Shown here one piece after another: positions 1 through 6,659 of a DNA stretch of 7,612 nucleotides (position 1 is the first letter of the stretch; each line of letters starts with the position of its first letter). The notes under the pieces are model-generated. The model saw only the letters and a program-made list of their open reading frames with translations. It searched no databases and was not told where the DNA came from. The position numbers and the translations under genes were made by a program. The stretch comes from CAZUQP01 sp964484285 (GTDB lineage: Bacteria > Pseudomonadota > Gammaproteobacteria > DSM-16500). Location of the stretch: assembly GCA_964484285.1 (NCBI GenBank), contig CAZAEO010000099.1, positions 1-7,612 of the forward strand. The letters run 5' to 3'.

Positions 1-14
1 CAATATGAGGGGAG

Positions 15-42
15 CGTTCAGCCTCAGAGCGAACGGTTTTTT
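15..42 (+). terminator. Rho-independent terminator of a gene left of the window
   Basis: CGTTC (15-19) pairs with GAACG (31-35), and two inner GC pairs can extend the stem across a bulged A. The stem is followed by GG and six T residues (37-42). The T-run is on the plus strand, so it would end a plus-strand transcript entering from outside the window, convergent with the lipoprotein gene that stops at 59. No T-run follows the stem on the minus strand, so it is not a good terminator for the lipoprotein gene. Confidence 0.6.
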
Positions 43-58
43 GTCGTGTACTGAGGAT

Positions 59-1291
59 TTATTTATATGCTCGGCATGGATGCGACGTGCAGCGCATCAT
101 CATTGGCGGCATCCATAATGGAGCACTTGCCCCCACGTGCAGAATACTACCGCTATCTGTGATATTACGTGAAGCAATGTTAGGTGATCCAAAGAAATAA
201 ATACTGCTTTGATCGCCTGCAGAAGCAAAGAGTTTTCTATCAGCGGTCACATTTGCATGCGCATAGTCGTGCGTTTGCACATAAAGATTACCCCCTCGTA
301 GATAACGCCCCTCAAAACGACTTAAACCCGTTAAATTGATATCGATATTTGCTGCTGCACCTGCAATACCAATGCGTGCGTGATCTCGCCCTATAATATA
401 AACATTTCTGCTATCAACCCAATAAATATAAACACAACTTCCATCTGCTGCGATGATTTTTTTCAAATTAACATAACCCGCAATGGTTGTTAAACCGTTA
501 CCCCCCGTATGAACAACAAGCGAATTGCTATCCGCTCCAACGATGCTGACAACACCATCACCTATATGATTCACATAACGTATCCCTACCTGACCTGCTA
601 CATTGACAGTCCCGTTGCCCTTCGCATTGATCGAAAGATTAGGTGTACGAGCACCGATAATGGAAATCGTTCCTGTTCCTGTATTATCTACCTTGACAAG
701 ATTCATATTGCCATTTAACAAAATGCTATCCGCGTTACTGGAGTGAATCATTAATTTATCACTGATGATGTTACGACCTTGCACTTTAGCACTGCCAGCA
801 ACATGTAAACTCCGTAAATTCCGAACGCCTACTCGAACAATCACATTATTAAGGCTGGTAATACTAGCATTGCCTTCTTTTGTTTGAGTAATACAAAGCG
901 TATTACCTTCAATTTGTACGGATGTTTGACGAATTGCCGCGTTTGTTCCAAGAATAAAAAGACTATTGTGATCTTGATCACCTATAATTTGTACTTGAAA
1001 ACAGCCATTCACTTTGATGCGCGAAAATTGCGGCACTTTGACAGCCATGATACTCATCGCTTTATCACTGGGAGCGTTACTTGCATAACGCTCTGCCTGA
1101 TTCGGATTACCCGTAAAAAACCAAATGTCCGCGTTTCTAGTCCATCTGCTGGGATCAAGATTGACTTTTGTCATCCAGGTTTCTTGCAATAAATCGCGAT
1201 TTGCATGGCCCACATAACCCGTATTATTAGTGCAACCAGTTAAGATGGCCATACTTATTATAAAAGCACCGAGTAGATAATGTATTTTCAT
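59..1291 (-). CDS. Outer-membrane-type lipoprotein with GIN/DUF2807-like beta-repeat domain
   Basis: The 410-residue product begins with a lipoprotein signal: a charged start, a hydrophobic stretch (residues 5-16) and the lipobox Leu17-Thr-Gly-Cys20. Residue +2 after Cys is Thr rather than Asp, which in enteric bacteria favours outer-membrane sorting. From about residue 88 the sequence reads like the GIN domain (DUF2807): a 'FSRIKVNGCFQVQI' opening, then strands with recurring Gly-Asn/Thr-Gly turns (for example residues 203-212, 224-233, 243-252, 263-271) expected of a right-handed beta-helix or roll. The repeat continues past the usual one-domain length to about residue 388, suggesting two domains in tandem. 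The C-terminus is odd: Trp393-Met-Pro-Pro and three Met, with Cys401 and Cys406. The ATG has AAGGA four bases upstream. It lies 92 bp after the methyltransferase gene on the same strand, with a palindromic element between. The function of GIN-domain lipoproteins is not established; a surface or adhesive role is only a family-level guess. Confidence 0.75.
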   Translation of the reverse strand: MKIHYLLGAFIISMAILTGCTNNTGYVGHANRDLLQETWMTKVNLDPSRWTRNADIWFFTGNPNQAERYASNAPSDKAMSIMAVKVPQFSRIKVNGCFQVQIIGDQDHNSLFILGTNAAIRQTSVQIEGNTLCITQTKEGNASITSLNNVIVRVGVRNLRSLHVAGSAKVQGRNIISDKLMIHSSNADSILLNGNMNLVKVDNTGTGTISIIGARTPNLSINAKGNGTVNVAGQVGIRYVNHIGDGVVSIVGADSNSLVVHTGGNGLTTIAGYVNLKKIIAADGSCVYIYWVDSRNVYIIGRDHARIGIAGAAANIDINLTGLSRFEGRYLRGGNLYVQTHDYAHANVTADRKLFASAGDQSSIYFFGSPNIASRNITDSGSILHVGASAPLWMPPMMMRCTSHPCRAYK

Positions 1292-1318
1292 AGCGTCCTT
1301 CTATCAAGACGTATCTTA

Positions 1319-1362
1319 GAGCCTGTTTAAATCGCTTGAGCCAAGAGATATTAAACAGGCTC
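1319..1362. mobile_element. 44-bp palindromic element flanked by TTA direct repeats (MITE-like or IS remnant)
   Basis: GAGCCTGTTTAA (1319-1330) is exactly inverted as TTAAACAGGCTC (1351-1362). The pairing extends one base outward (A1318 with T1363), giving a perfect 13-bp stem around a 20-base centre that contains a second small hairpin, CTTG-AGC-CAAG (1335-1345). TTA occurs directly on both outer sides (1316-1318 and 1363-1365), as a 3-bp target duplication would look. A GAG-starting inverted repeat with a TNA duplication resembles some IS5-superfamily elements; that comparison is from memory. There is no coding capacity. Neither side has a T-run, so it is not a standard terminator, although it could stall or stabilise the transcript between the methyltransferase and lipoprotein genes. 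Confidence 0.5.
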
Positions 1363-1383
1363 TTATGGAAAGAATAGCAATTC

Positions 1384-2997
1384 TTAGCAACCGCCAACAA
1401 GTGCTTTTTGCAACACATACAAATATCCATAGACAGGTTCATTATTTTGCATGCGCGTGATAACCGATTGGTAAAATGCAATGTCTAACTGATTTTTATG
1501 CGCCAATTGCTCTAAGTACGTTTGCTGATGGGAAAATCGACCTGATTGATTCATTTGATAATCGTGATCTATACAGATTTCTGTATTAAACACAAATAAA
1601 CCGTCCGCACGTAACGCATGATTTACATAATCAAACAACAGGTGAAGATCTCCGATGTAAACTAACGCATCTCCCGCTACAATCAAATCATACATTGCGT
1701 TTTTATTTTCTAAAAAATGAACAAGATCATCTGTAACTAATGTATTATATATATTTTTCTGTGCCGCGATCTCAAGCATTTTTTCTGATAAATCAACACC
1801 CGTTAATGATTTAGCATAGGATTTAAATAGCACACCACACAAACCTGTGCCGCAACCCAAATCTAAAATATCATAGGAATGCGGAGCCATTTTCACAACC
1901 TGATAAACCGCATCATGTAACTTTTGCGGTAATGTGTAATCAAGAAGATTCACTAAATGCGGCTCATAATGGTCAGCATAAGCATCAAACAAAGATTTAA
2001 TATAATCTGGCGGTGCTGCTAATAACCGTTGATTTTGTGCCAACATTTTCACAATGTAATGAATAGATTGATTATTAGGTTGCAAGCGTAACGCTTCTTG
2101 AAAATGATGTAATGCAAATCCAGCATGCTGCTTAGCTAGAAATGCCACGCCTAAATTATTATGCGCTGCAAAAAAATCAGGATGAATCCGCACTACCTGC
2201 TGATAATTTTGAATAGCATTGTCAATATGACCCTGCTGCATATTAATGACACCTAAATTAAATAATATTTGTGTATCGTGTGGAGTTAATGCTAACGCTT
2301 TCAAATAATGTAATTTTGCTTCATTTAAATCACCTATTTTTAAGTAACATGTTGCAATATTTACTTCCGTTTCAACATGATGTGTTCTCTTTTCTGCAAT
2401 CACTAAAAATTGCTGTAATGCATCTGTCATTTTTTCTTGCTGCATCAGAACACAACCCAAATGAAATCGCGCAGCAAAATGTTCGGGAGAGCGCTCTAAT
2501 AATGCTTGATAAACACCAACAGCTTCTTCGAATGCGTTTTGTTTAACGAGCGCCAATCCTAAGTTATAATAAATATCAATATAGTCAGATTGCTTTTCAA
2601 GTGCCAGACGATAGACACGCACTGCATCCGCTAATTTGCCTTGCGCATAATAAACAGTACCTAAATTATTCAACGCAGGTATGTAATGAGGGTTCATCTG
2701 TATCGATTTTTGTAATATTTCAACCGCCTGACTATATAATCCCTGCATTTTAAATACATTTGCCAGATGTAATTGTAAAATCGGATTATTGGGTTGATAT
2801 TTAAGCGCAATTTGTAAGTAATAAATTGCATCAGTAAAATTTTTTTGTTGAGTGTATAAAACACCTAATGCATGTAACACTTCAATCTCATTTGGATTTT
2901 TACGTAATAATGCAAGATAACCTTCTTCTGCCTGCACAAATTGACCTGCTTGATGAAGAGCATGTATTGAGGCAAAACCATCATGACCTTTTTTCAT
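1384..2997 (-). CDS. TPR-repeat protein with C-terminal class I SAM-dependent methyltransferase (COG4976-like)
   Basis: The 537-residue protein has two parts. Residues about 8-320 are tandem tetratricopeptide repeats, with recurring patterns such as 'ALNNLGTVYYAQGKLADAV' and helix B endings 'P-N/H' (around residues 40-70, 74-104, 108-138, 142-172, 244-272, 278-306). Residues about 328-537 are a class I methyltransferase: motif I LDLGCGTGLCG (378-388) for SAM binding, the acidic GVDLSEKML (400-408), and YDLIVAGDALVYIGDL (436-451) as the motif IV region. The linker 'PPDYIKSLFDAYADHYEPHL' (329-348) and the VYIGDL segment are typical of the COG4976 TPR-methyltransferases. No membrane segment or signal peptide is visible, so it is probably cytosolic. 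Its ATG lies inside the end of elaA (17-bp overlap) and lacks a clear Shine-Dalgarno, so translation is probably coupled. The methyl acceptor is unknown; the TPR part presumably binds a partner or substrate protein. The domain call is secure, the role is not. Confidence 0.85.
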   Translation of the reverse strand: MKKGHDGFASIHALHQAGQFVQAEEGYLALLRKNPNEIEVLHALGVLYTQQKNFTDAIYYLQIALKYQPNNPILQLHLANVFKMQGLYSQAVEILQKSIQMNPHYIPALNNLGTVYYAQGKLADAVRVYRLALEKQSDYIDIYYNLGLALVKQNAFEEAVGVYQALLERSPEHFAARFHLGCVLMQQEKMTDALQQFLVIAEKRTHHVETEVNIATCYLKIGDLNEAKLHYLKALALTPHDTQILFNLGVINMQQGHIDNAIQNYQQVVRIHPDFFAAHNNLGVAFLAKQHAGFALHHFQEALRLQPNNQSIHYIVKMLAQNQRLLAAPPDYIKSLFDAYADHYEPHLVNLLDYTLPQKLHDAVYQVVKMAPHSYDILDLGCGTGLCGVLFKSYAKSLTGVDLSEKMLEIAAQKNIYNTLVTDDLVHFLENKNAMYDLIVAGDALVYIGDLHLLFDYVNHALRADGLFVFNTEICIDHDYQMNQSGRFSHQQTYLEQLAHKNQLDIAFYQSVITRMQNNEPVYGYLYVLQKALVGGC

Positions 2998-3436
2998 TTC
3001 TAATCATCTTAATGTGCAAAATACCATCCTCATCATACGGTTCTCCGCTCACTAAAAATCCAAATGATTCATAAAATTTTTTCAGATAGAATTGTGCTGA
3101 TATAATGATGGGTGCTGTATTATTATTTTTTTCTAAAAATAAAAACGCCTGCTGTAACATTTTTTTACTCACACCTTGTCCGCGAACTGTTTTATCGGTA
3201 ACAACTCGCCCCATGCTTACTGCATTCAGATAAGGAACATGAAGCGGAAGTAAGCGTAAATAAGCAATCAGTTTGTCATTATTTCTACCTAAAAGATGCA
3301 TAGCATCCTGATCTAAATAATCTAGATCATTATAAAAACATTTTTGTTCCAGCATAAAAACTTGCTGTCGTAATGCTAACATCTCATAAAGTTCATTATT
3401 TTTTAGTTCTGCAAAAGAACGCCATTGCCAATTCAT
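2981..3436 (-). CDS. elaA: ElaA-family GNAT N-acetyltransferase
   Basis: The 151-residue length matches Escherichia coli ElaA, and the family pattern is present throughout: 'LYEMLALRQQVFMLEQKCFYNDLDYLD' near the N-terminus (16-42), the acetyl-CoA binding motif A 'MGRVVTDKTVRGQGVSKKML' (75-94, with RGQGVS in the pyrophosphate loop, ending in Ser where Gly or Ala is usual), 'AQFYLKKFYESFGF' (114-127), and the C-terminal 'YDEDGILHIKM' (134-144). GNAT enzymes move acetyl from acetyl-CoA to an amine; the physiological acceptor of ElaA is not known to me. It is the first gene of a minus-strand set and overlaps the TPR-methyltransferase start by 17 bp. It diverges from aroA across a 70-bp gap. The ATG at 3436 has no good Shine-Dalgarno, but it is the only start that gives the full family N-terminus. 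Confidence 0.88.
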   Translation of the reverse strand: MNWQWRSFAELKNNELYEMLALRQQVFMLEQKCFYNDLDYLDQDAMHLLGRNNDKLIAYLRLLPLHVPYLNAVSMGRVVTDKTVRGQGVSKKMLQQAFLFLEKNNNTAPIIISAQFYLKKFYESFGFLVSGEPYDEDGILHIKMIRNEKRS

Positions 3437-3450
3437 AAAATGGTTACCAC

Positions 3451-3456
3451 ACTATA
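3451..3456 (-). promoter_or_regulatory. Possible -10 box for elaA
   Basis: TATAGT on the minus strand is a 5-of-6 match to the sigma-70 -10 box, placed so that transcription would begin about 8 bases before the elaA ATG. No convincing -35 is seen at 16-18 bp; the best nearby strings are TTAAGT or AAGTTA. The short predicted leader fits the absence of a Shine-Dalgarno. This is weak evidence from position and composition only. Confidence 0.3.
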
Positions 3457-3472
3457 GGAATAAGTATTCATG

Positions 3473-3499
3473 TTAACTTAATGCAAAAATCAGTATAAT
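3473..3499 (+). promoter_or_regulatory. aroA promoter with perfect TATAAT, predicting a leaderless mRNA
   Basis: A perfect TATAAT lies at 3494-3499. The best -35 is TTAACT (3473-3478), with a short 15-bp spacer. Transcription normally starts about 7 bases after the -10 box, here 3506-3507, which is the A of the aroA ATG. No Shine-Dalgarno exists between the box and the ATG. Confidence 0.5.
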
Positions 3500-3506
3500 C
3501 TTCATC

Positions 3507-4778
3507 ATGAAGCAATCCATTCGTATAACAACAAAACCAATACAGGCGCGTGTTAAAGTTCCTGGTTCAAAAAGTATAACAAACCGCGCTTTGTTAATTG
3601 CCGCGCTTGCGGAAGGCGTTTCTGAAATCACACAGATATTAGTCAGCGATGATACTATTGCATTTATTGAAGCACTCCGTCAATTAGGTGTCATGATGCA
3701 ATTTGATCCATCTGCTCAATCCTGTATTGTAGGCGGTTGCAATGGACATTTCCCTAAGAATAAAGCTTCCATTTGGTGTGCACAAGCAGGAACACTTGCT
3801 CGATTTCTATTAGCAGCATGCGCATCATCTCCCGGCAACTATTCGTTTGATGCTGCTCCGCAATTACGTGATCGTCCGATAGCGTCGTTATTAAAAGCCC
3901 TATGTACGCAAGGCGCAAAAGTAGAACCTAAAAATGTAAAACAAATGCCATTTACTATTAAAGGAAGCGATGGCCTGCAAGGCGGTAATCTTGAAATTGA
4001 TGGCTCTCTCAGTGGACAGTTTGTTTCAGCATTATTAATGGTTGCACCTTTTGCCAAAACACCTACCATTATCGAAGCACATCACCTTGTCAATCGACCC
4101 TTTGTGCATATGACGTGCACTATGATGAGTGAGTTCGGTGTATTGGTACGTCGCATGCATCAAGAACGATTTTCAATTCCTACACCCCAACGTTACATTG
4201 CTCGCGATTACACAGTAGAACCTGACCTAACAACTGCCGGATATTTTTTTGCAGCAGCCGCTGTCACGGGAGGACAAGTCACCATTCAACCTGTTAATGT
4301 AAAAAAATCCTTACAAGGGGACGTAAAATTTATCACTCTCTTAGAAAAAATGGGCTGCCAGATAGAAGAAGATTTAATCGGTTTAAGTGTAAAAGGACCG
4401 CAAGAATTAAGCGGCGTCAGTGTAGATATGCGCGATTGTTCGGATACCTTCATGACATTAGCAGCCATTGCTCCCTTCGCTAAAACGCCCACCACGATTA
4501 CAAATATTGGACATACGCGCTTACAAGAATCAAATCGCATTAGTGTTATGCGACAAGAATTAACAAAATTAAATATTAAAGTAGAAGAAGGCCCCGATTG
4601 GATAAAAATATATCCGGGCGTTCCTATCGGTGGAAAAATTGATTCGCACAATGATCACCGCATTGCGATGGCATTTTCAATTATCGGATTACGTGTACCA
4701 GGTATAGAAATTGATAACGCAGAGTGCGTCACTAAAACTTGCCCTGATTTTTTTCAGCTATGGGATACACTTTTCTAG
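3507..4778 (+). CDS. aroA: 3-phosphoshikimate 1-carboxyvinyltransferase (EPSP synthase), class I-like
   Basis: The 423-residue enzyme joins phosphoenolpyruvate to shikimate-3-phosphate, the sixth step of the shikimate pathway, in the cytosol. The length is normal (427 in Escherichia coli). Conserved pieces: PGSKSITNRALL (19-30, with Lys22, Ser23, Arg27), AGTLARF (94-100), LRDRPI (120-125), SGQFVSALLM (169-178), VEPDLTTAGYFFAAAA (237-252), SLQGDVKF (268-275), Asp313, ESNRI (341-345, Arg344), HNDHRIAMAF (381-390, Arg385) and KTCPDFF (410-416, Lys410). Compared with Escherichia coli, several shikimate-phosphate contacts differ: Ser170 to Gly, Ser197 to Asn, Tyr200 to Phe, Asn336 to His and Lys340 to Gln, while the phosphoenolpyruvate-binding Lys22, Gln171, Asp313, Arg344 and the Arg386/Lys411 equivalents remain. 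The position of Pro101 is Phe. The ATG at 3507 gives the expected 18 residues before PGSKS; it has no Shine-Dalgarno. The gene stands alone on this strand, 22 bp from the convergent 153-codon gene. Confidence 0.93.
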   Translation: MKQSIRITTKPIQARVKVPGSKSITNRALLIAALAEGVSEITQILVSDDTIAFIEALRQLGVMMQFDPSAQSCIVGGCNGHFPKNKASIWCAQAGTLARFLLAACASSPGNYSFDAAPQLRDRPIASLLKALCTQGAKVEPKNVKQMPFTIKGSDGLQGGNLEIDGSLSGQFVSALLMVAPFAKTPTIIEAHHLVNRPFVHMTCTMMSEFGVLVRRMHQERFSIPTPQRYIARDYTVEPDLTTAGYFFAAAAVTGGQVTIQPVNVKKSLQGDVKFITLLEKMGCQIEEDLIGLSVKGPQELSGVSVDMRDCSDTFMTLAAIAPFAKTPTTITNIGHTRLQESNRISVMRQELTKLNIKVEEGPDWIKIYPGVPIGGKIDSHNDHRIAMAFSIIGLRVPGIEIDNAECVTKTCPDFFQLWDTLF

Positions 4779-4800
4779 GGTCTGAGCCTAAGAGCCTAAA
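4779..4800. repeat. Short tandem repeat in the convergent aroA gap
   Basis: The 22 bp between the two convergent stop codons contain GAGCCTAA at 4784-4791, repeated with a shared base pattern as GAGCCTAA at 4792-4799. The string AGAGCCT also starts the palindromic element at 1318-1324. No hairpin with a T-run is present, so neither aroA nor the opposing gene has an evident intrinsic terminator here. Confidence 0.4.
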
Positions 4801-5262
4801 TTAAGTTTCTGATGAGCTAAAACGATCTTCTACTTCAACTTCTGCGGCAACAATACTAAGAGCACGTGGATTCGGATTCGAATTAAATGTTCTCGAATTA
4901 ACGAAAGACAAAAAACGATCATTATTGATAATAAAAACCGGTTGTCCTACGTGGAATTGCCTATAATCAATCACTTTAAATAAATTAACATTACCTGTAG
5001 CATCAGTAAAACGTAACGTACCCGTCAAGTCATTAACAGGTGTCGTCATCCCTGTAACTGTTGCACTTCCACCCGGCAATATATCATTAGTGCTCATTAA
5101 AAATGTATTTCCTAAATGAGTCCCTGTCACACCTGTATAATGCAATGTTTCTTTGGAATGATTAATAATAGTGAGATTTAAAGTATAGTTATTCTGATTA
5201 TCTAATGCATAGCAAACATGCGCGATTGCATAAACAACAAAAAACATACACAATTTCTTCAT
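4801..5262 (-). CDS. Small secreted protein of unknown function
   Basis: The 153-residue product starts with a clear Sec signal peptide: Lys2-Lys3, a hydrophobic core (residues 4-16), and a probable cut after Ala19 (C-Y-A). The two cysteines (5 and 17) are both in the signal, so the mature protein of about 134 residues has none. The mature part alternates hydrophobic and polar residues as a beta-sandwich would (residues 26-34, 66-72, 81-86, 92-98, 108-113), contains the turn 'ILPGGSATVTG' (61-71), and ends in an acidic, Ser-rich tail. I do not recognise the family. The ATG has GAGGA seven bases upstream, a good ribosome site. It begins 33 bp after the pcnB stop on the same strand with no terminator between, so it is probably cotranscribed with pcnB, although a linked function is not implied. 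It converges with aroA. Confidence 0.7.
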   Translation of the reverse strand: MKKLCMFFVVYAIAHVCYALDNQNNYTLNLTIINHSKETLHYTGVTGTHLGNTFLMSTNDILPGGSATVTGMTTPVNDLTGTLRFTDATGNVNLFKVIDYRQFHVGQPVFIINNDRFLSFVNSRTFNSNPNPRALSIVAAEVEVEDRFSSSET

Positions 5263-5295
5263 TAGTATTTCCTCATTACAAGTTTAAGATAATGA

Positions 5296-6645
5296 TTAGG
5301 ATTTGTTGGTATTATTTTTTTTTAATTTTTTAGGTCTGTATTTTTTTGTGCGTGATAACTTGCTGACATCCCTTAAAAGTTTTTCACGCTGCACAGAGTC
5401 GCCTGCATAAAACTGTGTCCACCATTCTGCAAGCTCAGCAATGGGTTCACCTGCTTTTGCACGCAGCAGTAACAAATCATATGCGGCACGAAACCGCGGA
5501 TGCTCTACTGAGCGATATGGCCTGGATCCCTGGCGACGATTAAAATGATATTGCAACAGACAAATTTCACGGATAGAAGTTAATAATGTACGTGGAATTG
5601 CTAATTGCTTAACTTGCGATTTTAACACAATTTGCATGGCTTTTTCAAGCGCAATATAAGGTGGCAAATTCTCTGTTTGTATCAATAAGATATGCTGTAT
5701 AGGCCGCCATAAAAAAACCGCAAATAAAAATGCAGGAGAAATTGTTTTACCTTCTTGAATACGCTGATCTGTGCTATGCAATGCTGCTTCTAATAATGTT
5801 GCTGTTTCAGGTTGAGCAAGACACGCTGCTGTTTGTGGAAAAAGTTGTTCGAATAGATGATATTTTTGCAAGACAGCAAACGTTGCGGTAATTTCACCTT
5901 CATGAAAAAGCTTCAACACTTCTTGAAATAATCTCGCAGAAGAAACATTTTGCAAAAGATAACTTAATTGAGTTAATGGTTTTTCTGTTTCTGAAGTTAC
6001 ATTTAAATGTAACTTACCAATAAAACGCGCGGCTCGTAATAATCGCACAGGATCTTCGTGAAATCGTTGTAAAGGTTCACCGATAATGCGCAGCAATTTC
6101 GCCTGAATATCTTGCATGCCACCGATATAATCCACTACAGAAAAATCAGCAATATTGTAATACAAGGCATTAATAGTAAAATCACGACGATATGCATCAT
6201 CTTCTATGTTGCCATACACATTATCACGAACAATCATTCCTTGATGCATTTTGCCATGATGTTCATGTGCTTTTTCATGATGCGTGCGAAAAGTAGCTAC
6301 TTCAATAATGTCTCTGCCAAATAGAATATGTGCCAGACGAAATCGCTTACCAATCAGCCGGCAATTTTTAAAAAGTTTACGTACATCTTCCGGACGCGCA
6401 TTCGTTGCAATATCAAAATCTTTGGGTTGGCGTTTCAATAATAAATCGCGCACGCAACCTCCGACTAAATAAGCTGCATATCCTGAAGCATGCAACCGAT
6501 AAAGCACTTTCAGTGCATTAGGATCAATATCATCGCGTGAAATAGAATGTTCAGTGCGCGGAATAATGGTAGGTTGAATTTTGTTCGAAGTGATAGGTTG
6601 CTCGTTGGTTAAGCACCGGAGAAACCCTTTTAACAACTTAATAAT
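5296..6645 (-). CDS. pcnB: Poly(A) polymerase I, with a probable AUU start codon
   Basis: PcnB adds 3' poly(A) tails that mark RNAs for decay. Numbered from the in-frame TTG at 6636 (446 residues), the nucleotidyltransferase fold shows LVGGCVRDLLL (57-67) and the catalytic DFDIATNA (73-80, Asp73 and Asp75), then RFRLAHILFG with IEVATFR (98-117), RRDFTINALYY (150-160) and HEDPVRLLRAARF (193-205). The C-terminal NRRQGSRPYRSVEHPRFRAAYDLLLLR (366-392) and a Lys-rich tail (429-446) separate it from CCA-adding enzyme. A His-rich insert lies at 119-131. The stretch 'IIPRTEHSISRDDIDPNALKVLYRL' aligns with Escherichia coli PcnB near the N-terminus. Start choice: there is no ATG or GTG; TAA at 6658-6660 closes the frame upstream. 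TTG (6636) is 17 bases from the only Shine-Dalgarno, whereas ATT (6645) is 8 bases from it. Escherichia coli pcnB is known to start at AUU, so ATT at 6645 (or 6642) is preferred. Confidence 0.93.
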   Translation of the reverse strand: MIKLLKGFLRCLTNEQPITSNKIQPTIIPRTEHSISRDDIDPNALKVLYRLHASGYAAYLVGGCVRDLLLKRQPKDFDIATNARPEDVRKLFKNCRLIGKRFRLAHILFGRDIIEVATFRTHHEKAHEHHGKMHQGMIVRDNVYGNIEDDAYRRDFTINALYYNIADFSVVDYIGGMQDIQAKLLRIIGEPLQRFHEDPVRLLRAARFIGKLHLNVTSETEKPLTQLSYLLQNVSSARLFQEVLKLFHEGEITATFAVLQKYHLFEQLFPQTAACLAQPETATLLEAALHSTDQRIQEGKTISPAFLFAVFLWRPIQHILLIQTENLPPYIALEKAMQIVLKSQVKQLAIPRTLLTSIREICLLQYHFNRRQGSRPYRSVEHPRFRAAYDLLLLRAKAGEPIAELAEWWTQFYAGDSVQREKLLRDVSKLSRTKKYRPKKLKKNNTNKS

Positions 6646-6652
6646 TTTTAAA

Positions 6653-6659
6653 TCCTCTT
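6653..6659 (-). promoter_or_regulatory. Ribosome binding site that decides the pcnB start
   Basis: On the minus strand AAGAGGA occupies 6659-6653. Counting from the end of GAGG (6654), the ATT codon at 6645 is 8 bases away, a second ATT at 6642 is 11, and the TTG at 6636 is 17. The in-frame stop TAA just upstream (6660-6658) leaves no other start. The spacing supports initiation at ATT. Confidence 0.55.

Noticed and set aside
509..1192. Two plus-strand frames (509-718 and 884-1192) opposite the lipoprotein gene
   Set aside because: They lie wholly antisense to a convincing gene and have no ribosome site or protein-like composition.
1318..1363. The 13-bp hairpin as a Rho-independent terminator of the methyltransferase gene
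   Set aside because: No T-run follows the stem on either strand, and the loop is 20 bases long.
1227..1481. An 84-codon minus-strand reading frame bridging the methyltransferase and lipoprotein genes
   Set aside because: It overlaps the ends of two well-supported genes in another frame, crosses the palindromic element, and its product has no recognisable pattern.
3839..4651. Two minus-strand frames opposite aroA (3839-4069 and 4286-4651)
   Set aside because: Both are antisense to conserved AroA sequence. The similar stretch 'VGVLAKGA' in each only reflects the repeated 'PFAKTPT' coding motif of AroA read backwards.
5296..6645. Assignment of the nucleotidyltransferase gene as CCA-adding enzyme
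   Set aside because: The N-terminal block before the nucleotidyltransferase motif, the RRQG...EHPRFRAAYD segment and the Lys-rich tail are those of PcnB.
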